64,000 bases of DNA from assembly GCA_031266555.1 (NCBI GenBank), contig JAISAU010000003.1, forward strand, positions 124,001 through 188,000, written 5' to 3'. Position numbers and translations under genes: made by a program. Below the pieces are notes generated by a model that made no database searches, was not told the origin of the DNA, and worked only from the letters and a program-made list of their open reading frames with translations. Shown here piece by piece: positions 8,941 to 19,301 of the stretch (positions within the stretch are counted from its first letter, which is position 1; each line of letters starts with the position of its first letter). The DNA is from Campylobacteraceae bacterium (GTDB lineage: Bacteria; Campylobacterota; Campylobacteria; Campylobacterales; Campylobacteraceae).

Positions 8941-9773
8941 TTATAAACTATCAAACCAATCTTTTTTAATATCTACAGTTTCTTCGACATCAATGCCTAA
9001 CTTTAACTCCTTCATTTTATCGCACAGTAAGTTACCATCAACCAAATTAATAAGTGGTACGCCATCTCTTGTGGCTTCCTTGATAGCTTCTTTTGTGAAA
9101 CTTCCTGTAGTTATGAGGATTCGTCTGCTCTGCCTTGGCATATCCCCTAAAATCTCTAATTTGACTAGAACCTACAGTGTTTTTATATCTTTTGCACTGA
9201 AAAACGACATTGAAACTAAGTACCCATTTATTTTAATAATACCCTTACTATCAATTCCTCCATCATTAGATTTACCAGTCACCTCAACTTGAGAAAAAAC
9301 CGCTTTTCCCTAGAAGTCTTTGAGCAAGCCTCTCAAAAAGCAGATAAAGTTTGTTGTAAAGCGTATTTAATAATTTCTCTTTCCATTTTTCTACAGTATC
9401 TTCTTCTCGTAGCATATTTTTACCGTCATATTCTACAATTTTGTCATCTATTTTTATTGGATTTTCTGTTTTTCTGACATTTTTAATAATCTCACTAGCG
9501 TTAATGCTATTCACATCTATATCTGCTTTCAACAGTACCCAAATCCCATGAGTAAAATTTAATTAATCCATATTTTTTAAAATATGTTCTACTCCAAGAT
9601 AATTTATAATCTACCTCGCTTCTTCTATCGCTATTGTGAGGTATTTCCAAAATGTCATTTGAGAGTTTCATAATTTCATAAACTTTGTAATTAATCTCAT
9701 AAATTGACCCCGAACCGCCAAGTTCAACAAGCGCCTTCAGAGTTGAAGCAGTAAGCTCATCATTGTTTTTCAT
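8941..9773 (-). pseudogene. mrr: Mrr-type restriction endonuclease, broken by about four frameshifts
   Basis: Three reading frames together spell one Mrr protein. The N-terminal Mrr winged-helix part (LKALVELGGSGSIYEINYKV, then LSWSRTYFKKYGLI) is read from 9773. The middle part continues as NFTHGIWVLLKADIDVN after an extra A near 9560 and runs to FERLAQRLLGKSGF. The catalytic region is split again: VEVTGKSNDGGID, then FNVVFQCKRYKNTVGSSQ (the QxK site), then RRILITTGSFTKEAIKEAT. Frame changes fall near 9560, 9295, 9225 and 9115-9155, at least three of them at or beside homopolymer runs. Mrr is a type IV enzyme that cuts methylated DNA. The sequence between breaks is still well conserved, so decay is recent, or base-calling errors are responsible. 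Confidence 0.8.
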
Positions 9774-9799
9774 ACTCTATATCTTAAATTTGCTTTTTT

Positions 9800-10369
9800 T
9801 CACACCTTCGTCCTTGCTTCCAAAGCTTTTGATAAAGAAAGCATATCGACATTTTCAAGCTGTACGCCTGTTGGAACGCCTTGCGCTATTTTTGTAAAAT
9901 TAAGTTTCAAATCTTGAAGTTTATCTTCGATAAAAAGTATCATGGCGTCGCTTGCTAAAGATGGGGTAAAAGCAAATATCACCTCTTTGATATCTGCCTC
10001 TTTGATAATTTTTTTGAGATCAAATACCTTATCGTCTTTTAATGAATCAAATACAAAATAGCGACCTATAAATAGCTTATGCTCTTCCAGTATAAAGATA
10101 TCTTTCGCGCTTTCTACTATGCAAAGCTGTCCGTTATTTCTATCCTCGTCAAGACATATTTCGCATACTTCGTGTTCACTCACACCGCCGCAACATTCGC
10201 AGCGTCTAATGGTTTGTACAGCGTTTTCTATAGCGTGCGCCAACTTCATCGCTCCGAAAGTATCTTTTAATACCAAATGATACGCGAAACGTAACGCGGA
10301 TTTTTTTCCTACAGTCGGTAAAACACTAAATGCCTCTATAAGTTGATTGAATTTTTGAAGTCTTCTCAT
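9800..10369 (-). CDS. recR: Recombination mediator RecR
   Basis: 189 residues, slightly shorter than the usual ~198. Helix-hairpin-helix N-terminus (FSVLPTVGKKSALRFAYHL), a four-cysteine zinc finger (CECCGGVSEHEVCEIC, about residues 57-72), and a Toprim domain (LCIVESAKDIFILEEH). RecR acts with RecO (and RecF where present) to load RecA at gaps. It follows racS after 24 bases on the same strand; recR next to racRS and dnaJ is also the order in C. jejuni. Confidence 0.93.
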   Translation of the reverse strand: MRRLQKFNQLIEAFSVLPTVGKKSALRFAYHLVLKDTFGAMKLAHAIENAVQTIRRCECCGGVSEHEVCEICLDEDRNNGQLCIVESAKDIFILEEHKLFIGRYFVFDSLKDDKVFDLKKIIKEADIKEVIFAFTPSLASDAMILFIEDKLQDLKLNFTKIAQGVPTGVQLENVDMLSLSKALEARTKV

Positions 10370-10393
10370 GAAAGAAGTCTATCCTAAGTTATT

Positions 10394-11641
10394 TTAAGCT
10401 TTAATAAGAACTATAAAAAAGCGATGCTGTCCATTTTTATACTCATATTCCAATTTCAATTCGTGCAATCTCAAAATATTGTCCACTATATACAGACCAA
10501 GCCCTAATCCGCCGCCTAACTTATCTCTTTTTGTGGATGATGTAAACGCTTGTCTGTACTCGTCTATCGCTTTTTCAAGCGGCTCGCCTTTATTATAAAA
10601 TGAAAGAACGTTTCTTTTTAAAACAACTTTTACAATGTTATCTTTTCCATATTTTATAGCGTTATCCATGAGATTTTTAAATGCCAAAGACATCAATCCA
10701 AGATCTACATTCACAAAAAACGATTTATTGCCCAAATCCAAATAAACTCTTTTTACTACTTGTTCAGGCTCGAACATAAGAAGACTAACGGCGTTGTTAA
10801 AAACATCTTTTAAATTGTAAGTATCTTTCTCCAACGTATAGTTTTTGGTTATAACCTGCTCCATTCTCGTAAATTCGTTTATCAGCACTTCAAGTCTTTT
10901 AAAAACCTTTATGAGTCTGTTTCTGCTTACCTCTTCTTCCACCATTTCGGCTACGATACGCCCTTTTCCTATTGGAGTTTTAAGTTCGTGCATAATGGTT
11001 CTCAAAAAAAGAGTACGCGAATTATGGAGATTTGCGATAGTTCTTGTAGCCTTATTGAACTCTTTAGACAACTCTCCTATCTCGTCTTTGCCATCATATA
11101 CGAATTGTACGCTAGTGTCGCCGCTGGCTAACTTTCTAACCACTTTTCCAAACTCTTTTATAGGTTCTATGCTTTTAATGGTAGATATATAAAGCCAAAC
11201 CAAAAGCGAGAAGGTTAGTATCAGTATAACAAAAAACAGATTCCCGGAAGGAATAGTATCTTTACTCTCAAGTAAAACTACAGACGTTTCATTGGCAATA
11301 GAGATATAATGTTTATTATTGTAAATAATTGCCGAAAAATTGCCGAAATTAGTCTCTTGTTTTACTATAATATTGCCATGTTTTAAGATTAAATTGCTTA
11401 AAAACTCGTCTTCAATATCTTTAAACTCAAAACTTTGAAAATAACTTTCAATATTTTCAGGCGGAGTTTCGTTTTCATAAAGCAACATGAGATAATTTAT
11501 GGATTGTAAGTGCTTCTCTTTCAGTCTTTGTAAATTCAATTCATTTTCATACTTGTAAAATAGCACGAATAATATTAATAAGAAGATGAGACAAAAGGCA
11601 AACGTAATGCTGACTTTTGTCCCCAAGGAGTAATTTTTCAT
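10394..11641 (-). CDS. racS: Sensor histidine kinase RacS-like
   Basis: 415 residues: first transmembrane helix about 9-28, periplasmic sensor segment of about 100 residues, second helix about 131-153, HAMP linker, HisKA domain with the phospho-acceptor His in FLRTIMHELKTPIGKG, and an ATPase domain with N box NLMDNAIKYGKDN and G box LGGGLGLGLYIV. Its ATG overlaps the racR stop (ATGA), so the two are coupled. Order dnaJ / racR-racS-recR matches C. jejuni, where RacRS affects growth temperature response and colonisation; the related Helicobacter pair is ArsRS. The stimulus here is unknown. Confidence 0.8.
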   Translation of the reverse strand: MKNYSLGTKVSITFAFCLIFLLILFVLFYKYENELNLQRLKEKHLQSINYLMLLYENETPPENIESYFQSFEFKDIEDEFLSNLILKHGNIIVKQETNFGNFSAIIYNNKHYISIANETSVVLLESKDTIPSGNLFFVILILTFSLLVWLYISTIKSIEPIKEFGKVVRKLASGDTSVQFVYDGKDEIGELSKEFNKATRTIANLHNSRTLFLRTIMHELKTPIGKGRIVAEMVEEEVSRNRLIKVFKRLEVLINEFTRMEQVITKNYTLEKDTYNLKDVFNNAVSLLMFEPEQVVKRVYLDLGNKSFFVNVDLGLMSLAFKNLMDNAIKYGKDNIVKVVLKRNVLSFYNKGEPLEKAIDEYRQAFTSSTKRDKLGGGLGLGLYIVDNILRLHELKLEYEYKNGQHRFFIVLIKA

Positions 11642-12315
11642 CCTAAAAGTTTATAGCCGATTCCTCTTACAGAGTGGATATACTTAGGCATTTTTGAACT
11701 ATCGCCGATTTTTGTTCTAATTCTTCCGATAATTACGTCTAAGCTTTTGCCGCCTTTATCTTTTATAGACCTGCAATTATAAACTAATTGTTCGCGAGAA
11801 AGCGAAAAACCGTGCTGCTGGATAAGATACGAAAGTATTTCGTATTCAGCAGGCGTAAGCGTAAGCGGTTTATCTTCAAGAAATATTTGATGCCTTTTGT
11901 CATCAACTCTAAATCTGGAATCTTCCGCCGGACTTTCGTCAACTTCTGCCGTAACCTTTTTGTATCTTCTAATCAAGCTTACTATTCTAGCATACATCTC
12001 TTTCGGATCGTATGGTTTTGGCAGATAATCATCAGCTCCTATTTGGAGTCCTATAATCTTATCGGACAAATCGCTTCTTGCTGAAGATATGATAATTGGA
12101 ATATCATACTTTGAAGCAACTTCACGACAAACATCAAGTCCGTCAATTCCCGGAAGCGTTAAATCTAAAATCAATAGATCATAATTTTTGATTCCCGCGC
12201 TCAATCCAAGATACGGATCTTCATAGTTTGTAATTTTTATGTTGTACCTTGCCAAATATTCGCTAAGAACTTGTGCAAACTCTATATCGTCTTCAATCAT
12301 TAAAACATTAATCAT
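11638..12315 (-). CDS. racR: OmpR/PhoB-type response regulator RacR-like
   Basis: 225 residues: receiver domain with acidic pocket (MIEDDIEF), phospho-acceptor Asp in LLILDLTLPGIDG, Thr/Ser switch in PIIISSARS and conserved Lys in GADDYLPKPYDP; then a winged-helix domain (about 130-225) ending IHSVRGIGYKLLG. Preceded by a good AGGAGGTG ribosome binding site. Expected to control genes in response to RacS. The spy-like gene lies directly upstream on the same strand, so the unit spy-racR-racS-recR may be co-transcribed. Naming as RacR rests on synteny with dnaJ and recR. Confidence 0.82.
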   Translation of the reverse strand: MINVLMIEDDIEFAQVLSEYLARYNIKITNYEDPYLGLSAGIKNYDLLILDLTLPGIDGLDVCREVASKYDIPIIISSARSDLSDKIIGLQIGADDYLPKPYDPKEMYARIVSLIRRYKKVTAEVDESPAEDSRFRVDDKRHQIFLEDKPLTLTPAEYEILSYLIQQHGFSLSREQLVYNCRSIKDKGGKSLDVIIGRIRTKIGDSSKMPKYIHSVRGIGYKLLG

Positions 12316-12403
12316 TGAACACCTCCTAAAAAGTGGATAATGTATCTTTCGTTTATAATTCTATCCATTTCCGCTTAAATAAAAAATAAATTATCATTTA
12401 TTT

Positions 12404-12865
12404 TTAGTGTTTTCCCCACTTTCTATTTTCTATTTTGCCCAATATTTCGTATATTTCCTCTTTTTGTATGTCAGTCAAAATATTATAAATTTTGTCAAGA
12501 TAATCCGCTCTGATATCAACCAAAGTATCATTTATCTCTTTTTTGTCATTCAAAAAAGCCTCTTTATTAAACGAGTTTTTGTCAAAATAAGTTTTTAGAC
12601 CGCCTGTATTTTCAAAAATTGCTTCTATTTTTAAGAACATCTCTTTTTGTAAAAGCTTAATTTGCTCTTTTTGCTCTAAGCTTAAATCTAACTTTTCTAA
12701 GAACTTATCACCATGACCGCCTATAAAACCATTTTCACAAATCGTTTCGCCGACTTTAAACGCATGTTTCCCGTGTCTTGACAAATCGTCTGTCTGATGT
12801 TTCGCGAACGCGCCGCTAACGCTCAGCAAACTTGCCGTTATTAAGATAAACAGACCTTTTCTCAT
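12404..12865 (-). CDS. Spy/CpxP-like periplasmic protein
   Basis: 153 residues. Signal peptide MRKGLFILITASLLSVSGAFA, cleaved about residue 21. The mature part is helical and carries two LTxxQ-type motifs: LSLEQKEQIKLLQKEM in the first half and LTDIQKEEIYEILGKI near the C-terminus, the hallmark of the Spy/CpxP/Zra family. Such proteins act as periplasmic chaperones or as feedback inhibitors of envelope-stress kinases. It is placed immediately upstream of a two-component system, like cpxP beside cpxRA, so it may modulate the adjacent RacS kinase. RBS AAGGAG is present. The absence of this gene between dnaJ and racR in C. jejuni (from memory) suggests a lineage-specific addition. Confidence 0.75.
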   Translation of the reverse strand: MRKGLFILITASLLSVSGAFAKHQTDDLSRHGKHAFKVGETICENGFIGGHGDKFLEKLDLSLEQKEQIKLLQKEMFLKIEAIFENTGGLKTYFDKNSFNKEAFLNDKKEINDTLVDIRADYLDKIYNILTDIQKEEIYEILGKIENRKWGKH

Positions 12866-13036
12866 ACTAATCTCCTTAAAATGAAATTTGCGAAATTGTA
12901 TAATCAGCTTGTTAACCGCTTGTAAGTCAAAGTCAAAAACAGTTCTTCTCCTACATGTAGAAAGCTTACTGATAATTAAACTTTTTTTTGATAAAATTCC
13001 TCTCTTTATAACTTATTTTCATCACTTAAAGGATTA

Positions 13037-14158
13037 TTGTTGGATTTTGAATATTATGAAATTTTGGAAATTGAAAAAAGCGCGGATAATGAAACTATCA
13101 AAAAAGCTTACAGAAAGCTTGCGTTAAAATATCATCCCGATAGAAATCAAGGCGACAAAAACGCTGAAGAAAAATTTAAACAGATAAATGAAGCTTATCA
13201 GGTTTTAAGCGATTCGAGTAAGCGTGAAATTTACGATAGATATGGTAAAAACGGGCTTGACAGACAAGGCTTCAACCATTTCTCCGAACAAAATTATGAA
13301 GATATTATGGGCGATCTTGGTTCGATATTTGAGTCTGTTTTCGGAAGAAATTTTGGATTTGGCGGCGAAAGCAGAGGAAGAAGCAGTGGAAAATATTCGC
13401 TTGATACGGAAACCGATATACTCTTAGAGTTTAATGAAGCGGTTTTCGGATGCAAAAAAAATATAACTTTTACCTACAAATCGCCTTGCAAAGAGTGTAA
13501 CGGCACGGGAAGCGAAGATAAAAAACTAAGCGAATGCCCGGAATGCAAAGGTAAAGGGCAAGTGTTTTACAGACAAGGGTTTATGACATTTTCACAAACT
13601 TGCTCAAAATGCGGCGGAACCGGACAAATTATCAAACACCATTGCAAAAAATGCAAAGGTAAAGCTTATGAAGAGTTAGAAGAGAGCGTTATGGTGGATA
13701 TTCCTGAGGGTATAGACAATAACAATAGAATTAGAGTAGCCAAAAAAGGAAATATCGCTTCCAACGGTTCAAGAGGCGACGCATACGTATTTATAAGAGT
13801 CAAAGAAGATAACCATTTTGTAAGAGACGCTCAGCATATATATATGGAAGTGCCTATATTTTTTACTCAAGCTATTTTAGGCGAAACCGTAACGATTCCT
13901 ACTTTAAGAGGCGCGAAAGAGTTAAAACTCCCACAAGGAACGCTTGATAAGCAGCAATTTGTCTTTAAAAACGAAGGCGTTAAAGATTTAAGAACAAAAC
14001 AATTGGGAAGTTTTATCGCGCAAGTTTCTATAAAATATCCTAAAAGTTTAAATGACGAACAAAAAGAGACGCTCAAAAAACTGCAAGAGTCATTTGGCAT
14101 TAAAAGTTCCGTACACGATGAAAGCGTATTTGACAAAATCAAAAACTGGTTTAAATAG
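13037..14158 (+). CDS. dnaJ: Chaperone DnaJ
   Basis: 373 residues. J domain with HPD in [17 protein letters not shown], a Gly/Phe-rich stretch, the zinc-finger region with four CxxCxGx(G/A) modules ([32 protein letters not shown]), and the C-terminal substrate-binding domain. Stimulates DnaK ATPase and delivers unfolded substrates. Two adjacent TTG codons (13037 and 13040) are possible starts; AAAGGA at 13028-13033 is better spaced for the second. Divergent from the spy-racRS unit. A strong 16-bp hairpin follows the stop. Confidence 0.95.
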   Translation: MLDFEYYEILEIEKSADNETIKKAYRKLALKYHPDRNQGDKNAEEKFKQINEAYQVLSDSSKREIYDRYGKNGLDRQGFNHFSEQNYEDIMGDLGSIFESVFGRNFGFGGESRGRSSGKYSLDTETDILLEFNEAVFGCKKNITFTYKSPCKECNGTGSEDKKLSECPECKGKGQVFYRQGFMTFSQTCSKCGGTGQIIKHHCKKCKGKAYEELEESVMVDIPEGIDNNNRIRVAKKGNIASNGSRGDAYVFIRVKEDNHFVRDAQHIYMEVPIFFTQAILGETVTIPTLRGAKELKLPQGTLDKQQFVFKNEGVKDLRTKQLGSFIAQVSIKYPKSLNDEQKETLKKLQESFGIKSSVHDESVFDKIKNWFK

Positions 14159-14729
14159 TTAAAAACTTATAATTTACGCATAAATTCTTTTGAGTACTTT
14201 TTACTCAAAAGAATTTAAATATCGACTGCTTTCATAGCGATAAATTTTCTTACAATCAAATAAAACTAAAGTATTTAAACCCCTTACATGTAGTGTCAAA
14301 AATTTGAAATGCTTTTAGCGATTTGCAAATTAAAATAAGAGCTTTTAATTCTTACTACATGTATCTATTTTGACTTTTTATTATTATACGAAAGCAAAAA
14401 TACAAAAAACTATCGCTACATGTAGATTTTGTATTTAAAAATTTTGTTTTTTACTTTACATGTAAGGTTTCAAATCAAAAAGCTTTTCGCGTATGATTTA
14501 AAAGAGGCGAATCTCGCATAAATTTAGCAAAAAATTTATCTATAAGCTATTATTATTTAGCACATAAACATGTGAAATATTTGGAAGCTATCTTGTCTTC
14601 TTTGCCAGATATTTTACAAAAATGAAGTTTTTTTGAAAATCTCTACATGCAAAAAAATAAAACCTTAAGTTGTTTTATCCTTACATGTAGACTTTTTGCG
14701 AATAACAAAACAAGCTAAGGCTTTAAATA
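14159..14729. other. Convergent intergenic region with five TACATGTA palindromes
   Basis: 571 bases between dnaJ and purA, both of which end here. After the dnaJ hairpin the region holds exact TACATGTA copies at 14285, 14356, 14417, 14457 and 14682, in flanks that mostly fit YTACATGTAR, plus a near copy (CTACATGC) at 14642. No open reading frame with a start and ribosome binding site, and no tRNA-like fold, was seen. Confidence 0.7.
14181..14217 (+). terminator. Strong hairpin after dnaJ
   Basis: A perfect 16-bp inverted repeat (TAAATTCTTTTGAGTA and its complement) around a 5-base CTTTT loop, 22 bases after the dnaJ stop. The stem is AT-rich and has no downstream T run, so it may work as a terminator, as an mRNA 3' end protector, or bidirectionally with purA. 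Confidence 0.6.
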
Positions 14730-15980
<1,251 letters not shown>

Positions 15981-16838
15981 TTACTCTTCCTCTTTTATTT
16001 TTATAATTGTCTCAACAATCGCGTCCGTATACAATCCAAATCCTACCGACTCTCGTCCTTCAAAATGATAAGCCCCACCGCTTCCTAAAATCTCATTTTT
16101 GTGTATAAAACTAAAAAACAGAGCGTCATAATAGCGCATATTCGAATAAAACAGAGGCGCTATGACCATATTTTTATAAGATATTTTATCGGCTAATAAC
16201 TTCAACCTGATAAGTTCCTCTCTTATTGGTTTTGGAGATATATCAAGCGCGCTATCAATCTCTTCTGCTTGTTGCATCGTCGCTAATTTAACAAGCCAAG
16301 CTTCGTTTGTATTTAATATATCTTCTATCTGGCTGTTTGCGAAAACGCTGAGCGGAATATTTAACATTTTGGATATTATCTTTGGAATTTTTACATTGCT
16401 TATGTATAGTAACGGCAAAATATCAAAATGCTTGAAAATGCCGCTTACGGCTTCTACGCAAAGTCTCAAATCCGAACCGCCTATAAACTCAGCGCCTATT
16501 TGATTAATCTCTGTGCTTGGATAATGGAAAACCGGTTGAATATAAAACCATTTTTTTTGTTTCGTGGCGCGACCGAGCCTTCTTGTTATAATTCTTACAA
16601 CATCAAGCGTGCTGTCCGCCCTTAAAGAGATAATGTGATTAGCGGCGTCCGAAAACCTTATCAACATCTTTTCGTCTACGCTTTGGTGTTGGTGATATGA
16701 AAAAATTGGAGTTATAATCTCCTCAAAACCCTCTTTATATAAAATATCGCTGGCAACTGCTTCAATCTCCCTTTTTATTTTCGCGCTTTTCGCGAAATAG
16801 AGTCTGCTACCTTGCGGTATTTCATGTTCGTAAATCAC
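15981..16838 (-). CDS. hisZ: ATP phosphoribosyltransferase regulatory subunit HisZ
   Basis: 285 residues with a class II aminoacyl-tRNA-synthetase-like core: EIPQGSRLYFAKSAKIKREIE at the N-terminus, then YKEGFEEIITPIFSY, LRADSTLDVVRIITRRLG and WFYIQPVFHYPSTEINQIGAE corresponding to motifs 1 and 2 of HisRS. It lacks an anticodon-binding domain, which separates HisZ from HisS. HisZ pairs with the short form of HisG in histidine synthesis. The start is GTG, and its first G is also the last base of the upstream stop (TAGTG). The hisZ-purA pairing is common in this phylum. Confidence 0.82.
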   Translation of the reverse strand: MIYEHEIPQGSRLYFAKSAKIKREIEAVASDILYKEGFEEIITPIFSYHQHQSVDEKMLIRFSDAANHIISLRADSTLDVVRIITRRLGRATKQKKWFYIQPVFHYPSTEINQIGAEFIGGSDLRLCVEAVSGIFKHFDILPLLYISNVKIPKIISKMLNIPLSVFANSQIEDILNTNEAWLVKLATMQQAEEIDSALDISPKPIREELIRLKLLADKISYKNMVIAPLFYSNMRYYDALFFSFIHKNEILGSGGAYHFEGRESVGFGLYTDAIVETIIKIKEEE

Positions 16839-17947
16839 TATGCGCCTTTAAAAACTTTTGATGTGAAAACACGATTTGCCGTACCGTCATAAACTCTTAT
16901 ATCAAGTTCGTCAAGAGCCAGCTCTACGGCATTTAACGCCCACGCCATCTCATAAGGAGCTATCAAACCCATATTGTTTATGCGAAAAAGTTTATCTTTC
17001 AAGTCGTCTTGTCCGCCGGCTATATTAACGGCATACTTTTTCTTTACAACGGCTCTTATCTCTTTGGCTTTTTCATGATAGACCGTATTCATGGCACAAG
17101 AAGGAGTTTTTGGATAAATCTTTAGTCCAATGGCTTCAAGCGCGGCGTTCGCGGCGTTCGCTCTTATTTTTGTGTCTACGTAAAAATTCTCAAATCCAAT
17201 CTTCTCAATAGTCTCAAACATCGCTTTCAACCCTATGATAAGCGTTGTTGTCGCCGTATAGGCGGTAGTGTTTTTTCTTTGGTTTTTAAGTTCGCTCGCG
17301 AGATTAAAATAAAAACCTTTCGACGCTTGCTCTATCTTTAAAATCACGTCTTTGCTAAGACCCATCATAGCAAGTCCAGGAGGAAGCATAAAAGCTTTTT
17401 GGCTTCCTGTTATAAGAACGTCAATATGCGCGGTATCTATTTTTTCAACGCCTACCGCCGTTATGCCGTCCGCTATTATCATTATATTTTTATTTACATC
17501 TTTTACGGCTTTGGCTATCCCCTCCACATCGTGGCGAAGTCCTCCCGCACTCTCACATATTTGAATGCAAAGTACGTCTATCTCGGGATTGCTTTTTATT
17601 ACATGTAATATATCTTCAACAGACGCCGGAGTGTCCCAATTGTATTTTAATTCCGTATATTTAATATCAAAAGCTTTGCATATTTTTCCAAATCTTTCTC
17701 CGAATTTTCCAGCATTTATCGTTAAAGCGTGCGATTTACAAAGATTTGTAACAGCCGCTTCCATAGCGCCTGTTCCGCTTGAAGCAAGCATAAGAACTTC
17801 AGGCATATTCATAATTTTTATCAATTTTTCTCTGACAACTTTAAAAATCTCTTCAAATTCAGGCGTTCTGTGATGAATGGTAGGAACGCTCATAGCTACC
17901 CTTATAGCTTCGGGAGACGGTGTAGGTCCCGGTGTGAAAAGCAACAT
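16838..17947 (-). CDS. Class V PLP-dependent aminotransferase (alanine-glyoxylate / serine-pyruvate type)
   Basis: 369 residues. N-terminal FTPGPTPSPEAIRVAM and IHHRTPEFEEIF are typical of this family, and the PLP lysine lies in LITGSQKAFMLPPGLA (about residue 190). Related enzymes move amino groups between alanine, serine and glyoxylate or act on phosphoserine-like substrates; the substrate cannot be told from sequence. Start ATG at 17947 after a 470-base non-coding region; it is the first gene of the unit with hisZ and purA, with zero spacing to hisZ. One TTACATGTAA is contained in the gene at about 17599. Confidence 0.85.
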   Translation of the reverse strand: MLLFTPGPTPSPEAIRVAMSVPTIHHRTPEFEEIFKVVREKLIKIMNMPEVLMLASSGTGAMEAAVTNLCKSHALTINAGKFGERFGKICKAFDIKYTELKYNWDTPASVEDILHVIKSNPEIDVLCIQICESAGGLRHDVEGIAKAVKDVNKNIMIIADGITAVGVEKIDTAHIDVLITGSQKAFMLPPGLAMMGLSKDVILKIEQASKGFYFNLASELKNQRKNTTAYTATTTLIIGLKAMFETIEKIGFENFYVDTKIRANAANAALEAIGLKIYPKTPSCAMNTVYHEKAKEIRAVVKKKYAVNIAGGQDDLKDKLFRINNMGLIAPYEMAWALNAVELALDELDIRVYDGTANRVFTSKVFKGA

Positions 17948-18418
17948 CTTAAAAACCCTTAAAAAAAATGAATTTAAATTTTACCTAACAATACCTTTGC
18001 GGCTGATAAGAGTTTTGTAAATTTATACATTTTGTATAACATCGTGAAAAATAGCAAATGTATTTTTCGTGTAAAACCCGGATTTATCGACGTTTTTAAC
18101 TTTGGTTCTCTTTACCCGAAATATATATTTGGTTTGCGAAAATTCAAACGCGCAAATATAAAAATTTTATACTAAGTATATAAATCTTTTGGCATTTTCG
18201 GCGAAAATAAAAACAGTATAAAAGGGTTTGAAAAAGAGCGGTGAAAAAAATAATAAAAACAAAAAATGCGGCGCTTTAGCTTGAATATAATTTCGTTACT
18301 ATTTTAAAAATATTTTTATAAGTTAGCGTATTTTCGCAACAACATGTAGCTATAAATTTTTTTAGTTATAGCTACGACAATTATTGATTTTGAAACTACC
18401 CCTCTTCTTGCGAATGCT
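17948..18418. other. Non-coding region upstream of the aminotransferase operon
   Basis: 471 AT-rich bases between the aldo/keto reductase stop and the aminotransferase start, both on the minus strand. It contains a 10-bp inverted repeat (GTAGCTATAA at 18346-18355 with its complement at 18366-18375) that could end the reductase transcript, a near-copy of the TACATGTA element (AACATGTA at 18342-18349), and presumably the promoter of the aminotransferase-hisZ-purA unit. No gene was recognised. Confidence 0.5.
18346..18375 (-). terminator. Hairpin downstream of the aldo/keto reductase
   Basis: A 10-bp perfect stem (GTAGCTATAA paired with TTATAGCTAC) with a 10-base T-rich loop, 44 bases beyond the reductase stop. 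No T tract follows the stem on the minus strand, so termination is only inferred. Confidence 0.4.
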
Positions 18419-19258
18419 TTATAATATTACGCTTTTGTGCTCGTCAAATTTAAAAAACACACCTTTAATGGCTTTTTCATTCCTATTTAACGCGTCTATT
18501 ATAGCCATATCTTCTTGACTTAATTCAAAGTCAAAAATAGAAGCGTTTTCTTTTATTCGCTCTACATGTAGCGATTTTGGTATAGGAATAATATCATTTT
18601 GCAAATGCCATCTTAAAATCACTTGCGCGGACGTTTTGCCGTACTTTTTAGCGATAGCAACAATTTGAGGTATATTTAATATTTTGGCTCGTCCGAGCGG
18701 AGAATAAGCTTCAACTGCGATATTTTCTTTTTTACAAAATTCGCGAATCTCTTTTTGGGACAAAATCGGATGAATTTCTATCTGATTTACAGACGGTTTT
18801 ATTTTGGCTGTCTTAAAAATTTCACGCAAATGGTATTCGTAAAAATTACTAACCCCAATAGCCTTGGCAAGTCCATCATTGTAGATTTTCTCCATAGCCT
18901 TCCATGTGTCGCTTAGTTTGCCGGCTACTGGCCAATGAACAAGATATAAATCCACATAACTCAGTCCTAGTCTTTTCAGACTATCTTCACAAGCTCTCAA
19001 AGTAGTATCATAACCTTGCTCTTCATTCCAAACCTTCGTAGTTACAAAAACTTCGTCTCTTTTTACATCTTTAAGAGCTTCGCCCACACCCTCTTCGTTA
19101 CCGTAAATAGCGGCTGTATCTATAAGCTGGTACCCTGCATTTATAGCTTCTCTAACGGCATTGGCAACATCGCTGCCATCTTTGATTTGCCAAACGCCAA
19201 AACCAAAAATAGGCATTTTTACGCCATTGTTTAGAGTAATTGTACTTTTGATATTCAT
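18419..19258 (-). CDS. Aldo/keto reductase
   Basis: 279 residues of the (beta/alpha)8 family. Catalytic tetrad: Asp in LIDTAAIYGNEEGVG, Tyr in AIYGNE, Lys in VFVTTKVWNEEQG and His in DLYLVHWPVAGK; cofactor segment PIPKSLHVERIKEN near the C-terminus. It resembles the AKR5-type 2,5-diketo-gluconate / methylglyoxal reductases; an NADPH-dependent reduction of aldehydes is likely, the natural substrate unknown. Good GGAGG ribosome binding site. A CTACATGTAG lies inside the gene. It is a single gene lying just downstream of the type II secretion operon. Confidence 0.88.
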   Translation of the reverse strand: MNIKSTITLNNGVKMPIFGFGVWQIKDGSDVANAVREAINAGYQLIDTAAIYGNEEGVGEALKDVKRDEVFVTTKVWNEEQGYDTTLRACEDSLKRLGLSYVDLYLVHWPVAGKLSDTWKAMEKIYNDGLAKAIGVSNFYEYHLREIFKTAKIKPSVNQIEIHPILSQKEIREFCKKENIAVEAYSPLGRAKILNIPQIVAIAKKYGKTSAQVILRWHLQNDIIPIPKSLHVERIKENASIFDFELSQEDMAIIDALNRNEKAIKGVFFKFDEHKSVIL

Positions 19259-19301
19259 ACCAGCCTCCGTAATAATTTTTTTTAATTATACCACTTAAAA
19301 A

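Noticed and set aside
12381-12405. Hairpin near the end of the spy-like gene as terminator
   Set aside because: The 10-bp stem is made almost only of A and T and would be too weak; it may simply be AT-rich sequence.
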